Source of the DNA: Protula sp. h YS-2021 | Lineage: Eukaryota > Annelida > Polychaeta > Sabellida > Serpulidae | NCBI GenBank assembly: GCA_949752745.1 | Contig: OX457026.1 | Span: 74,154,742-74,218,741 of the forward strand | Reading direction: 5' to 3' | Length of the DNA stretch: 64,000 nt | In this document: one piece after another, positions 52,664 to 61,713 of the stretch | Layout: each line of letters starts with the position of its first letter | Numbering within the stretch: position 1 is the first letter of the stretch | The notes under the pieces: model-generated | What the model saw: only the letters and a program-made list of their open reading frames with translations | Told to the model about the DNA's origin: nothing | Database searches by the model: none | Made by a program: the position numbers and the translations under genes

Positions 52664-53008
52664 TTATGACTTGTCGTCTTGTCTGCGAAGCCTTTTATCC
52701 ACTTCTTTCACCTGCTTCTTCAGCATTTTCCATTCAGGTATTGTCAGCAAGATACCCTTTTTCGTTGGACGGTTTTTTCCAGTCCCCTCATCTCTGAGGT
52801 ATTTGCGAATGTTTACCACACCTTCATTACTTTGTTTCATAATCTTGATATACTTTCCATTGCCTAGAGAAAGCATTCCATCCCACGACTGTGGTGTTGG
52901 TGCTATCTCCACTTTTAATTTCTTAATGGTAGTATCAGGATGTTTCACTTTCATGTCTTTGACTGTATCAGCAAGAGTATCCATATCCGTTGGTGCAGAT
53001 CTTTTCAT
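52664..53008 (-). CDS. PC4 (transcriptional coactivator p15)-domain protein
   Basis: 114 aa. The C-terminal ~65 residues are a clear PC4 domain: LGNGKYIKIMKQ, GVVNIRKYLRDEG, RPTKKGILLTIPEWKMLKKQ. Eukaryotic PC4/Sub1 and viral relatives bind single-stranded DNA as dimers and act in transcription and replication. Next to PolB it may serve as the element's ssDNA-binding protein. TATA box TATATAAG lies at 53,063-53,070, 55 nt upstream of the ATG. Confidence 0.85.
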   Translation of the reverse strand: MKRSAPTDMDTLADTVKDMKVKHPDTTIKKLKVEIAPTPQSWDGMLSLGNGKYIKIMKQSNEGVVNIRKYLRDEGTGKNRPTKKGILLTIPEWKMLKKQVKEVDKRLRRQDDKS

Positions 53009-53062
53009 GTTGACGCTTCAGTGTTCACACCACAACTAACTCTCAAGTTGAAGTGTCTCCCC

Positions 53063-53070
53063 CTTATATA
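53063..53070 (-). promoter_or_regulatory. TATA box overlapping the PolB stop codon
   Basis: On the minus strand PolB ends AGT ATA TAA, and the same bases form TATATAAG for the PC4 gene. The stop is 53,064-53,066. Confidence 0.6.
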
Positions 53071-56000
53071 CTGTAATGCCCATGCGCCAAAGTGGAATAG
53101 CCATCACTCATCACATATCGCTTGTCATCAAAGGGAGAGAGAGCCACTTTCCTCAACTTCTCCGAGAAGATCTGGTGGTTATGACTTCGAATGATGTGTC
53201 CTGTAGTCATCGTTTGCGTTTGGTTGAACAAACTGTCTCTATACTGCTGATGTTTCATCCGTCTTTGACACGCGCGAGTGATGCCTTTGGCCGTACGTTT
53301 TTCTTTCCCACCATACATCATACTATACATTTTCGGCCGAAGTCCAACAAACTCTTCAATGGGAATGCCCGCCGTCTCATCTTTCATTTTCCCAAGCACT
53401 TTCTTGTTCACGTTGGAATGTAGGAAATGATCTGGCGGATAGTCACTTGTGTCGAACAAGTCAGCATCTTCCTGCATGTCTTTGTATATATCTTCCGTTT
53501 CTATGTCATAACATAGACTGTCGGTGTCGCTGAACAAGAGTTTGGCGTTGGGATACTTGGTCATGATGTAGTTGTAATGAAAGTGGAACATGAGCACTTT
53601 GCTGAGGTCGAGAATGGTGAACCCAACTTGAATGGGTTTATCCAGAAGCAGATCCACTTTGCGTAAATGTACCGCGGTCAAATCTTCGTTGAAAATTCTA
53701 AATTTGTGGAAGGAAGGTTTGGCTACAAGTTTCTTGAACCGCTTTTCCTGGTGAACAAGTTCCACATTGATGCGTTTTCTTACATTTTCCATGGTTTTGC
53801 CAAACACCGAGTTGTTCATCAATTTGAAGAAGTCTTTCTCAAACGGGTTCTTAGCCAACTTTCTCTTTTCCGTGTTCAAGGAGATGTATTTTGCCAACCA
53901 TTTGCTCTGTGCAAACATGATGGCACGGTGCACCTTCGCGACTTTCAATCCCAGTGAGACATATTGCTGTAAATTTCTATAATGAAGCACATATTTCTTC
54001 TTGTCACACAAGTTGGGAATGAGCTTTTCACTAGGCTTGCTTTTCATGTCTAGATCTTTCCGTAGCTTCTGACTATGTTTTGACAATTCTCCCACTTTCA
54101 CACATTTCCGTTCTGGAGCCACTGGGTAGTGATTATGATGATCATGAATTGAATATGGGTATTCCAAATCCACTTCTAAAATGTATCCAATCTCGTCATC
54201 TTCATCCACATCCATAAAGTCAATGGATTCTGGCTCGCTCACCCACATAAATCCACTTTCCGGCATGCTTTGCGACATAGCCCAGCCATACAAGTTGTTT
54301 GCATCCAGGTACGTCAAGTAGTTGGTTGGTTTCGTGGGATCGTAATCTGGTACGTAGGGGTTATTTGCTTTCGCATACTTGTGTGTGATGACAGATATTC
54401 CTCCACGTAGACCTTGTTCAACCATTTGGTACATGTCAATGTCGTTAATCAATTCCAATTTCACCTTTGTCGCTTTCAACATGGCATCCCACGACAGTCC
54501 TGGCGCTGTATAGTAGTGAGCAGGATCTAATTCATACGTGTTGAGCCATACGTTTTCAAACACGTCAGCCAGCAGCAACACATCTGATTTCAGGTACAAG
54601 TCATGGTATTCACCAAATGTAGTACAGTGGAATGTCTCCCACACCTTCTGCGCATGCGCATAATCCTCATCGCTAATGTCTTCTTCACTGAGTAGACTGT
54701 AAAACTTGTCCTTGGACGGCAGTTGTGTTTCAGCAAACTTGGATGGCTCATCCACGTAATCATAAGGGTATACTCCCTTTCTCAACAGTAACTCTTGTTG
54801 GTCGCTATCGTGAATGTGTGACGTCATGTGATAAAAGTTGTCTTTCCCTTCTGCTGCCAGGTTGGAGACCAACTTCTGTAGAGAAGTACTCATGAACTGA
54901 AAGCTGTCTGTAAATTTCAGATTGCTCATGGTGAATGCAATATATTTCTCAACGGTGTTGGGAATGACTGTAATGGTTTCATTTTTGAACTTTCCAATTT
55001 CTTCCATGATCAAATGACTGTCATAGCCTCGTAAATTGTGGAAAAAGACAGGAATGATGAAAGAATCTTCAACATCCTGCTTATCCTTTCGAAATCGAAA
55101 TTGTAAATTGCATTCATTATGTGCAGCTCCGCGGTATTTGCCATTGATATGATCATGATCTCTCACACGATCTGCTCCTAGAGGCTCATGACAAATGTAG
55201 CAATCTGTGGCGTTCTTATAATGCTCTTCATCTTCACAAGTCATGACTATTTTCTTTTTCTGCTGTAGACCATGCACAATACGATCACGTTCATATACCA
55301 TATGGTCTAAAAAGACTTTCACGGCATTATCGCCTCGATATACGACTGGAGCACGTGTCTCATACTGGCTGACAACCACGTAGGCAAAGCTGTTTGGACG
55401 ATGATGTTGATACTTGTCTCCTTCATGCTTTTTCGTGAAACATTCAAAGTCTGCATAAATGACAAACGGCGCTCGCTGTTGTTTGGCTACATTCTTGAAC
55501 TTGATGAAGGGTTCCTTGAGAAATGATAAACGTTGTGCGCCATGCTTGCCACACACTTCACGATGCTTGTCTAACAGATCTTGTCGTATAAACCCGTGAA
55601 GACAGTTGAAACAATAAAATGCTGCAGCCTTATGCTTTGATCGATAAGCCATCAGTCTGCTGAAATTCTTGATGAGGCAATAATGTCTTGTCTTGTCATT
55701 GCTAATCAAAAGCAAGTTGATTTCTCTGGCGCTGTTGGCGCTGGTGTTTCGACTGAGTTGTATGGGAACAACGACATCATGTTCATATCCAAACACATTG
55801 ATAGAAACATCATTCTCCTTTTCAAACTTTGGAATGTCTGTAATCGGTGTTGGAAATGTCATGCCTTCCACCTTCAATTCGTTCTCAAATGACTTGTATT
55901 GATTCACACGCTCTGGGTTTACATTTGTTGAAGGGTGAAGGTGAGCCAATACAGACCATAAGAAACATTTGTTGTCTTTATTCTGAATGTTTAACACCGC

Positions 56001-56741
56001 CTTTGTACTCTTTACTTTCTTCGGTAGTGGGATAAAACTGCTTGCTTCCAGTGGCGCTGACGTAGCTGTATGCACTTCAATGAATAATATGTTATCCAAC
56101 ACCCAGCCAGAGCCTTGTCGCTCATGTTCATCAAACCTAGTAAACAATTCTTTATAGGCTTCTGGCAAGTCCTTCTCAATATCTGTTGGATTGTATGCTG
56201 CATACGTTGGACTACTGATGAAGGCATTATCCACTTGTTCTACCATCACGCCTTCAACATTTGGTGTCATTTTCTTGAAGCGTGCATGTACCACAATGTA
56301 CCATTTCATACCACGGTTTAACGTCTCTAGCAAATGTCTCTTGATTCTATTCTCTTGTTGTCGCATTTCGAGTAGCAAATCCGATCCATCTTCAGGCTCA
56401 AACCGCCTTTCCTGCGCGTTTTCACCAAGACTCACTCTTCTGCCTCTGCCTATTTGTCCTGTCTCTTTCTTTCTTTGTTCTTCATGAGACACATTTTCCA
56501 TCTCAGCACATGCATGTGTCTCAAATGCATCCAAAGATGAAAATATCTTGGCGCATTTACAGCAGAGGACTGGATCAGGTCTGTCAACACCATCTTGTAC
56601 GGTTTTTCGTCTCTTGGCTTCAATCTGCTCAACAAGCTCTTCATGAGCACGTTTCATCCTAGCTGGTTTGCATGTGTGTGTCACGAACACTTCCAGAGAT
56701 GGAAATGTCACATCACAATCATGACAGTAGACTGGTGCCAT
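53064..56741 (-). CDS. PolB: Protein-primed family B DNA polymerase (Polinton PolB)
   Basis: 1225 aa from ATG 56,741 (the frame is open to a GTG at 56,795). Two CxxC...HxC fingers (residues 6-24 and 60-78) and a third C2H2-type finger near 374-395 precede the polymerase. Exonuclease motifs: YADFECF (~429), FHNLRGYDSHLI (~565), YLKSDVLLLADVF (~718). Polymerase motifs: A YLDANNLYGWAMS (~815), B FFKLMNNSVFGKTMENV (~975), C LLFSDTDSLCYD (~1070). An endonuclease-VII/HNH-like insertion (CYICHEPLGADRVRDHDHIN..., ~512-545) lies between Exo I and Exo II. It replicates the linear element from a protein primer bound at the TIRs. Intact. Confidence 0.96.
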   Translation of the reverse strand: MAPVYCHDCDVTFPSLEVFVTHTCKPARMKRAHEELVEQIEAKRRKTVQDGVDRPDPVLCCKCAKIFSSLDAFETHACAEMENVSHEEQRKKETGQIGRGRRVSLGENAQERRFEPEDGSDLLLEMRQQENRIKRHLLETLNRGMKWYIVVHARFKKMTPNVEGVMVEQVDNAFISSPTYAAYNPTDIEKDLPEAYKELFTRFDEHERQGSGWVLDNILFIEVHTATSAPLEASSFIPLPKKVKSTKAVLNIQNKDNKCFLWSVLAHLHPSTNVNPERVNQYKSFENELKVEGMTFPTPITDIPKFEKENDVSINVFGYEHDVVVPIQLSRNTSANSAREINLLLISNDKTRHYCLIKNFSRLMAYRSKHKAAAFYCFNCLHGFIRQDLLDKHREVCGKHGAQRLSFLKEPFIKFKNVAKQQRAPFVIYADFECFTKKHEGDKYQHHRPNSFAYVVVSQYETRAPVVYRGDNAVKVFLDHMVYERDRIVHGLQQKKKIVMTCEDEEHYKNATDCYICHEPLGADRVRDHDHINGKYRGAAHNECNLQFRFRKDKQDVEDSFIIPVFFHNLRGYDSHLIMEEIGKFKNETITVIPNTVEKYIAFTMSNLKFTDSFQFMSTSLQKLVSNLAAEGKDNFYHMTSHIHDSDQQELLLRKGVYPYDYVDEPSKFAETQLPSKDKFYSLLSEEDISDEDYAHAQKVWETFHCTTFGEYHDLYLKSDVLLLADVFENVWLNTYELDPAHYYTAPGLSWDAMLKATKVKLELINDIDMYQMVEQGLRGGISVITHKYAKANNPYVPDYDPTKPTNYLTYLDANNLYGWAMSQSMPESGFMWVSEPESIDFMDVDEDDEIGYILEVDLEYPYSIHDHHNHYPVAPERKCVKVGELSKHSQKLRKDLDMKSKPSEKLIPNLCDKKKYVLHYRNLQQYVSLGLKVAKVHRAIMFAQSKWLAKYISLNTEKRKLAKNPFEKDFFKLMNNSVFGKTMENVRKRINVELVHQEKRFKKLVAKPSFHKFRIFNEDLTAVHLRKVDLLLDKPIQVGFTILDLSKVLMFHFHYNYIMTKYPNAKLLFSDTDSLCYDIETEDIYKDMQEDADLFDTSDYPPDHFLHSNVNKKVLGKMKDETAGIPIEEFVGLRPKMYSMMYGGKEKRTAKGITRACQRRMKHQQYRDSLFNQTQTMTTGHIIRSHNHQIFSEKLRKVALSPFDDKRYVMSDGYSTLAHGHYSI

Positions 56742-56800
56742 CGTTGTTGCTTCTTCAACTGCTGGAACTGAAATGAAGTAAAATATACGTTTCACTCTTC

Positions 56801-56835
56801 CTTTTATACCACTTCAATGGTGTGTTGACTCAGCA
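56801..56835 (-). promoter_or_regulatory. PolB promoter: TATA box with AP-1/MARE half site
   Basis: GGTATAAAAG at 56,801-56,810 on the minus strand, 60-70 nt before the ATG. TGACTCAGCA (56,826-56,835, plus-strand reading) lies 15 bp upstream of it. Confidence 0.65.
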
Positions 56836-56946
56836 GAATGTATCACTAGTTGACTAGTTGACATGTTTCACTCATGCTTTTATGCTACTTCCATGTAATC
56901 AAAATATGGTGTGTAACTTTTCAAACTTGTTCCAAAATGTTAAAAT

Positions 56947-56959
56947 TGCTGACTCAGCA
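56947..56959. promoter_or_regulatory. Exact T-MARE upstream of PolB
   Basis: TGCTGACTCAGCA, the same 13-mer as at 43,117; about 140 bp upstream of the PolB TATA box. Confidence 0.6.
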
Positions 56960-57127
56960 GAATTTTACTTGTGTATATGAATGTCTCACTTACAGTTGTG
57001 AAGTTGTACAGCTGCACTGCTACACAGCAGAGACATCTAGCGGTGAAGTTAATTGGTCTGCCAAATGGTATTCATCCGCCAAATGGTATTCATCCGCCAA
57101 CTAGACCTGAAATGTGATAAAATGTAT

Positions 57128-57192
<65 letters not shown>

Positions 57193-57255
57193 TGTTTTGC
57201 TTCATTTCATAATATAGGATGGCCCTTAAAAGGGCTCGAAATATTTTAGTATATA
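56960..57255. other. Intergenic spacer with CT/CA microsatellite
   Basis: (CT)n(CA)n at about 57,129-57,189; ATTCATCCGCCAA direct repeats at 57,065-57,100. No gene. Confidence 0.6.
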
Positions 57256-57531
57256 TCAGCAGCAGTTATGGGGTTGTCCCTCATATTCCAACCACACTTG
57301 ACATTTGCAGTATCGTTGAGTCAGTGTTACTATGCGGTTGTTCCACATAAATGTAATTACTACGTCAGGCTTCACTGCAGTGATCTGAGTTGGAAATTGT
57401 AGCACCTCCTCCAAAGCATATGTAATATCAGCTGCTTCAGCTTCATCACACATATTTACCCAGATGCAAACAGATTCATTCGCTTGAAACGCTGTTAAGT
57501 CATCAATGATGATAGCTGGTGTGTTATCCAT
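57256..57531 (-). CDS. Right-end Polinton accessory protein, unrecognised
   Basis: 91 aa from ATG 57,531; the longer frame to 57,642 runs into the TATA box and G-tract array and is unlikely. It contains IIIDDLTAFQANESVCIWV and ends in a Cys-rich segment (YCKCQVWLEY...CC). Its promoter is the inverted homologue of that of the left-end gene, so the two may be co-expressed. Function unknown. Confidence 0.55.
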   Translation of the reverse strand: MDNTPAIIIDDLTAFQANESVCIWVNMCDEAEAADITYALEEVLQFPTQITAVKPDVVITFMWNNRIVTLTQRYCKCQVWLEYEGQPHNCC

Positions 57532-57570
57532 GATGTGTCTGACAATGTCTCTAAGCCTTGAGACACCACA

Positions 57571-57600
57571 CTTATATAGGATTTTATCATGCTGATTCGG
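57571..57600 (-). promoter_or_regulatory. Right-end promoter, inverted homologue of the left one
   Basis: On the minus strand GAATCAGCATGATAAAATCC is followed by TATATAAGTGTGGTGTCTC. The left promoter has the same order with few changes, although both lie outside the TIRs. Confidence 0.7.
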
Positions 57601-57609
57601 CAAAAATGT

Positions 57610-57823
57610 TTGTTGCTCTCCTGGGGGGGGGGGTCGGTACAAAGTATGTCCCTGGGGGGGGGGGGGGGTCGGTACATAGTCTGTCCTAGGGGGGGGGTCG
57701 GTACATAGTCTGTCCTGGGGGGGGGGGTCGGTACATAGTCTGTCCTAGGGGGGGGGGGGTCGGTACATAGTATGTCCTAGGGGAGGGGGGGGGGGGTCGG
57801 TACATGGTCTGTCCTGGGGGGGG
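57610..57823. repeat. Right subterminal array, ~31-bp units with G tracts
   Basis: Six units of GGTCGGTACATAGTCTGTCC separated by runs of 8-14 G. Two inverted copies sit at the left end. The Pro-rich frames across it are artefacts. Confidence 0.92.
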
Positions 57824-58216
57824 GGGTCTGTTGCCATGGTTACACTGATTGACAGGTCGGGTTCATTGGCTTCATGTTGATTGACTCGGCCAAACCACTT
57901 TCGCTCCAGACAGCATCATCTCAGTATGACGTCATGATGACGTCACAGATGGTCGCGCCTATCCTAACGCTTATCATGACTTCCGGTCCAGACATGATGA
58001 CGTCACTTCCGGTCCAGACATGATGACGTCACTTCCGGTCCAGACATGATGACGTCACTTCCACTCCAGACAACACTTCCGGTCTAGACAGCACTTCCGG
58101 TCCAGACGCTATGACGTCACTTCCAGACATGATGACGTCACTTCCAGACAGTATGACGTCACTTCCAGACAGTATGACGTCACAAAGTGCAGTAGAACCC
58201 CCATTATCATACTACT
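57824..58216 (-). repeat. Polinton right terminal inverted repeat (393 bp)
   Basis: Inverse of the left TIR with one additional 21-bp unit near the tip. Nine TGACGTCA sites. Confidence 0.97.
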
Positions 58217-58222
58217 AATATC
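58217..58222. repeat. Target-site duplication, right copy (AATATC)
   Basis: Identical to 40,450-40,455. The reconstructed empty site would be GGTC-AATATC-GTCTCG. Confidence 0.93.
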
Positions 58223-59430
58223 GTCTCGGCGTTCCTTCGTGAACCAGGGAAGAGTTTCAACAAAACGGTTGCGACTCAAAATATGGATTCCAGAACAAAA
58301 AGTAATCAAGAGATTATATTTGCAGGTTTATCACGCCCCGAGGGCGACCAAATGGGAAGAGGTGGCTGGCTATTTGGGCAACAGTCATGGTCTTGTGGTG
58401 CACCATGCGTATGCTATCTGTGTTCCCCGATATAAGCGACAATAGACACGGAGCAATGAGTGTCCAGAACCCTTGAGAATACAACTAAGTCTTGACATGC
58501 GTCCAAGCTTTTCCAGGATATTCCTATCAATTTTAAAAGAGTATGTGGATTGCCTGGAATGTTGAGACTGTTGGGGATCGTAAACAAAGACTTAGCTGAC
58601 CACAGCTTAGGAGTTATACATACATTTTTTGGAAATCGAACAAATCAGAAGCGCTGAGTTATTGTGGACAAAATCATTTCTTTCGTTTTCTCCTCATATG
58701 CCTTCTAAAATCAGTATTAAATTTGTTTTAATTATGCAAGTCAGTATTGTTTAATTATAATCTACTGTTATTTTTATAAGATGCTTTAATGTTGGTAAGT
58801 TTCATTGCATTTTAATACTGATGGCGTTTTGTTGGAACTAAAACACATCTGCATGTATGCATCAAGCTGAATGTCATTGAAATGTTTCCATCGAACAAAA
58901 GAATATATGTATGGATATTCTTTGACTGAACTAAAATTTGAATTTCAGAACTGGTTGTTTCAGCAGCGTTGTTGAGTCTAAGCCCCATAAAGCATCCGGA
59001 ATGCATCGCAGCTGGCATTTAAAATAAATGTAAATAAACGACTTTTTCCTTTTTTGTGAGTCACGGTGTTATTACTTATCTTCACGTTTTTTTTCATTCC
59101 GGACTTGCTAAATTCACCTGTATAAAGACCTTTCACATCGACGCAAGTGGTAGAAGTCAGCAGTCATATCCCATACAGACGTAAAACCCTGCGAACGAGT
59201 CACGTACTTTAGGGCAATAGGAGAATTTGAATCCCAGAAGACAGAGAAAGGGGCACATGAGGGATGGGCACCGGTCAGGTAGGACAGCGGAATGTTTGCT
59301 CTCTCTTTTTTTACAAGAGGATTGGCTAAAAAATTCAGTTTTATGGGAGATTTTCATCAGTTTGGCAAAAATCTATATTTTCCGGGGTGGGAAGTTGGGG
59401 AGGGTGTATATTCTTCGGATGCCCTTTTGC
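58223..59430. other. Intergenic DNA right of the Polinton
   Basis: No gene recognised. It may contain more of the hAT-like element split by the Polinton, but no conserved transposase motif is visible here. Confidence 0.4.
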
Positions 59431-59938
59431 CCAGCAAACATTAAGACGTCAGAATGACGTCGGGTCGACGTCGTGACCCGACGTTTCCGACGTCGGACTG
59501 ACGTGCCGGTTTTGGTTTTATATGAAATGGAACCGACGTCGGATTCCGACATGAAACTGACTAGAGTTATATAATTAATAGATAATTAATTATTCAACTG
59601 CTGTTGTGAAATACATACGAAAGCATTTTCCATGTAAATTTTTACAATCTAGGAAGAAAAATACCGACGTGCCATCAAAATTCTAAAATTTTCATGTAAA
59701 AATTACGTTTTTTCTTCCTCTTTTTCAAAATGACTTCCATTTCCGGTGAGCGATAATAATGTTCATCGCCTTTTGGTCGTTTTTGCAACGTCGGAATGAC
59801 GTCAGAAAACCGACGTCGCCTCGACGTCGGAATAAAGTCGAGTTTTAGGGTAATAGGTCAGAATATGGTTGTGAAGTCGTCGCGACCAAAATACAACCTT
59901 TTTTCAACCAAAAAAGATGTCGGTTGCTTGCTGGGTGC
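59431..59938. mobile_element. MITE with CCCAGCAA ends and GACGTC-rich body
   Basis: It starts CCCAGCAAACATTAAGACGT and ends GGTTGCTTGCTGGG, giving an 8-bp CCCAGCAA/TTGCTGGG inverted terminus. The body has many GACGTCGG/CCGACGTC motifs. A related CCCAGTAAACATTG copy lies at 62,833-63,136. Confidence 0.6.
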
Positions 59939-60260
59939 TAGAGGAAGGGCGGTTGGGTTGGGCCTACCAAGGTGACCGTATGAGGTCCAAATTCTAGACG
60001 AACTGCAGGTATAAACTGATGATCTTAACTGGCATTTTTGCAATTAGATTTGGGCTGAAAATTGTCTAAACATTGCTCTGGCGTGTGGAAGATTCATTTA
60101 AAAACATCAGTGTAGATCACATGCCTGTGAACGGATCACAGGCGGAAAAGGCTGGTGTGATGTTGGTATGACGGGATTAGTTCAGTACTGCAATTAACAT
60201 TCAAAGAAAGAAACAAACAAAAAACCAAAAAAAACCTCACACATTCTGTCCTTCCAGCAC

Positions 60261-60403
<143 letters not shown>

Positions 60404-61032
60404 CACTTTTAGATCTTAGTTATGCACATGCTGACCAAGAAGTCACGAAAATACAGAAACCTGGCCTAAATATTGCAGTTGACAACGCGGTCATAATGTT
60501 GCTGGCTGAAATGTTGTGTCCTAAATGTCGATAATCTTAGCGTCGCTGGCCCAAACGCACATTTCCTATATTCGCAACCACTCTAAGAAAGGCTCATTAT
60601 TTATTAGTTAATTCCACCAAAACAGTAACACAAAAGTCTTTACATTACGAAACAGATTTTTCTTTGCAAAAGTACGATCTGTTACAAAAGAGATTCGACT
60701 GGAGTATATTCGCAATTCACAACAAAAGCAGTCAAAAGAAACAGGAACAATAATAATGTTTTTACAAGGGCATTATAAATGAAGTACAGTACTTGTCTTA
60801 TCTCAAAGTATATAGTACTTTATCTTACAGTGTATAATACCTCATCTTACAGTACATAGTACCCTATCTTAGAGTATATAGTGTATCTTACAGTATGTAG
60901 TACCTTATCTTATACATGTCCATTACTCTTACGAGTGGGGAAACTAATATCTCAGAACAGAACGGTATTCTACTTCAAAATTATGTTTAAAATAGTTTCG
61001 ATAGCGATAATCAAAGCAGAGAGCTCAGTAAG

Positions 61033-61341
61033 CTATTCATTGGTTGAATATTTTTGGAAATATTTTCTTTTTTTCTTTTTCAATACTGTCACTTTCTGCC
61101 AATCCCAGCATCTTTTCCTTTGTGTCAAATGCAAATTTGTTTCAATTGAAACTATTTTTTTTATAAAGTTTCCCAGTAAAGTCCAATATAATTTTACATT
61201 TGCGCAACGTATAAACATGTGAGTGATGTCATTTTTTAATTTACGGAGGTTACACACGGGATTAACTGAACTGTTAAATTTTAATTTAGACGCATAGTTC
61301 TTGTAAATAATTTTGAAGTTAAGCATACTATACATAGCCAC
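61033..61341 (-). pseudogene. LINE-type reverse transcriptase C-terminal (zf-RVT) fragment
   Basis: About 100 codons with VNPVCNLRKLKNDITHMFIR, C, then VKLYWTLLGNF, the C...H-F-C...V..xW pattern of the zinc-binding region at the end of non-LTR ORF2 proteins. The first CxxC is incomplete. No RT motifs remain nearby, so this is a short dead fragment. Confidence 0.45.
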
Positions 61342-61713
61342 TCTAGTGAGACATTTAGTTTTAATGAATATCTGCTTATACTGTTCTGTGTTTAACTATA
61401 TTCCGTCAGTTTGCCATCGTTCTACACAGGACGGAGTCGCGTATTGCTCTCGTGTGACGCTGCAATGTATATTTTTAGAATTCATTTCAAGTACAGGTGA
61501 TTCGCAAAATGTCATTTTTAAAGCGAGGTGTTGTTTCTACATTTTATATGTTTGAATGAATTACGTACTTCTAGGTTTTAAGAATTATTAAACTGTTCAG
61601 TTTCAAAACGGTTAGATTAAGATTAAGCTACTTTTTAGCTGGATTGAAATCATTAAGTTTCTTTATCACCAATATGTCATTTTTTGTCGAATTCATTGTA
61701 GAATATGGCGGAG

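Larger units (their letters stand above)
40456..58216. mobile_element. Complete Polinton/Maverick element, 17,761 bp
   Basis: Long terminal inverted repeats beginning 5'-AGTAGTATGATAATGG are flanked by the duplication AATATC. Inside are the diagnostic genes: retroviral-type integrase with chromodomain, A32/FtsK-type ATPase, minor and major jelly-roll capsid proteins, adenain-like protease and protein-primed PolB. Accessory genes include NADAR, CARD-like and PC4-like proteins. Polintons are virus-like self-synthesising transposons; members that make capsids overlap with adintoviruses. Near-identical TIRs and intact core genes apart from one capsid stop indicate a recent insertion. Confidence 0.98.

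Noticed and set aside
53653..56500. Plus-strand frames of 60-115 codons over PolB
   Set aside because: Shadows of the minus-strand polymerase; no independent motifs or promoters.
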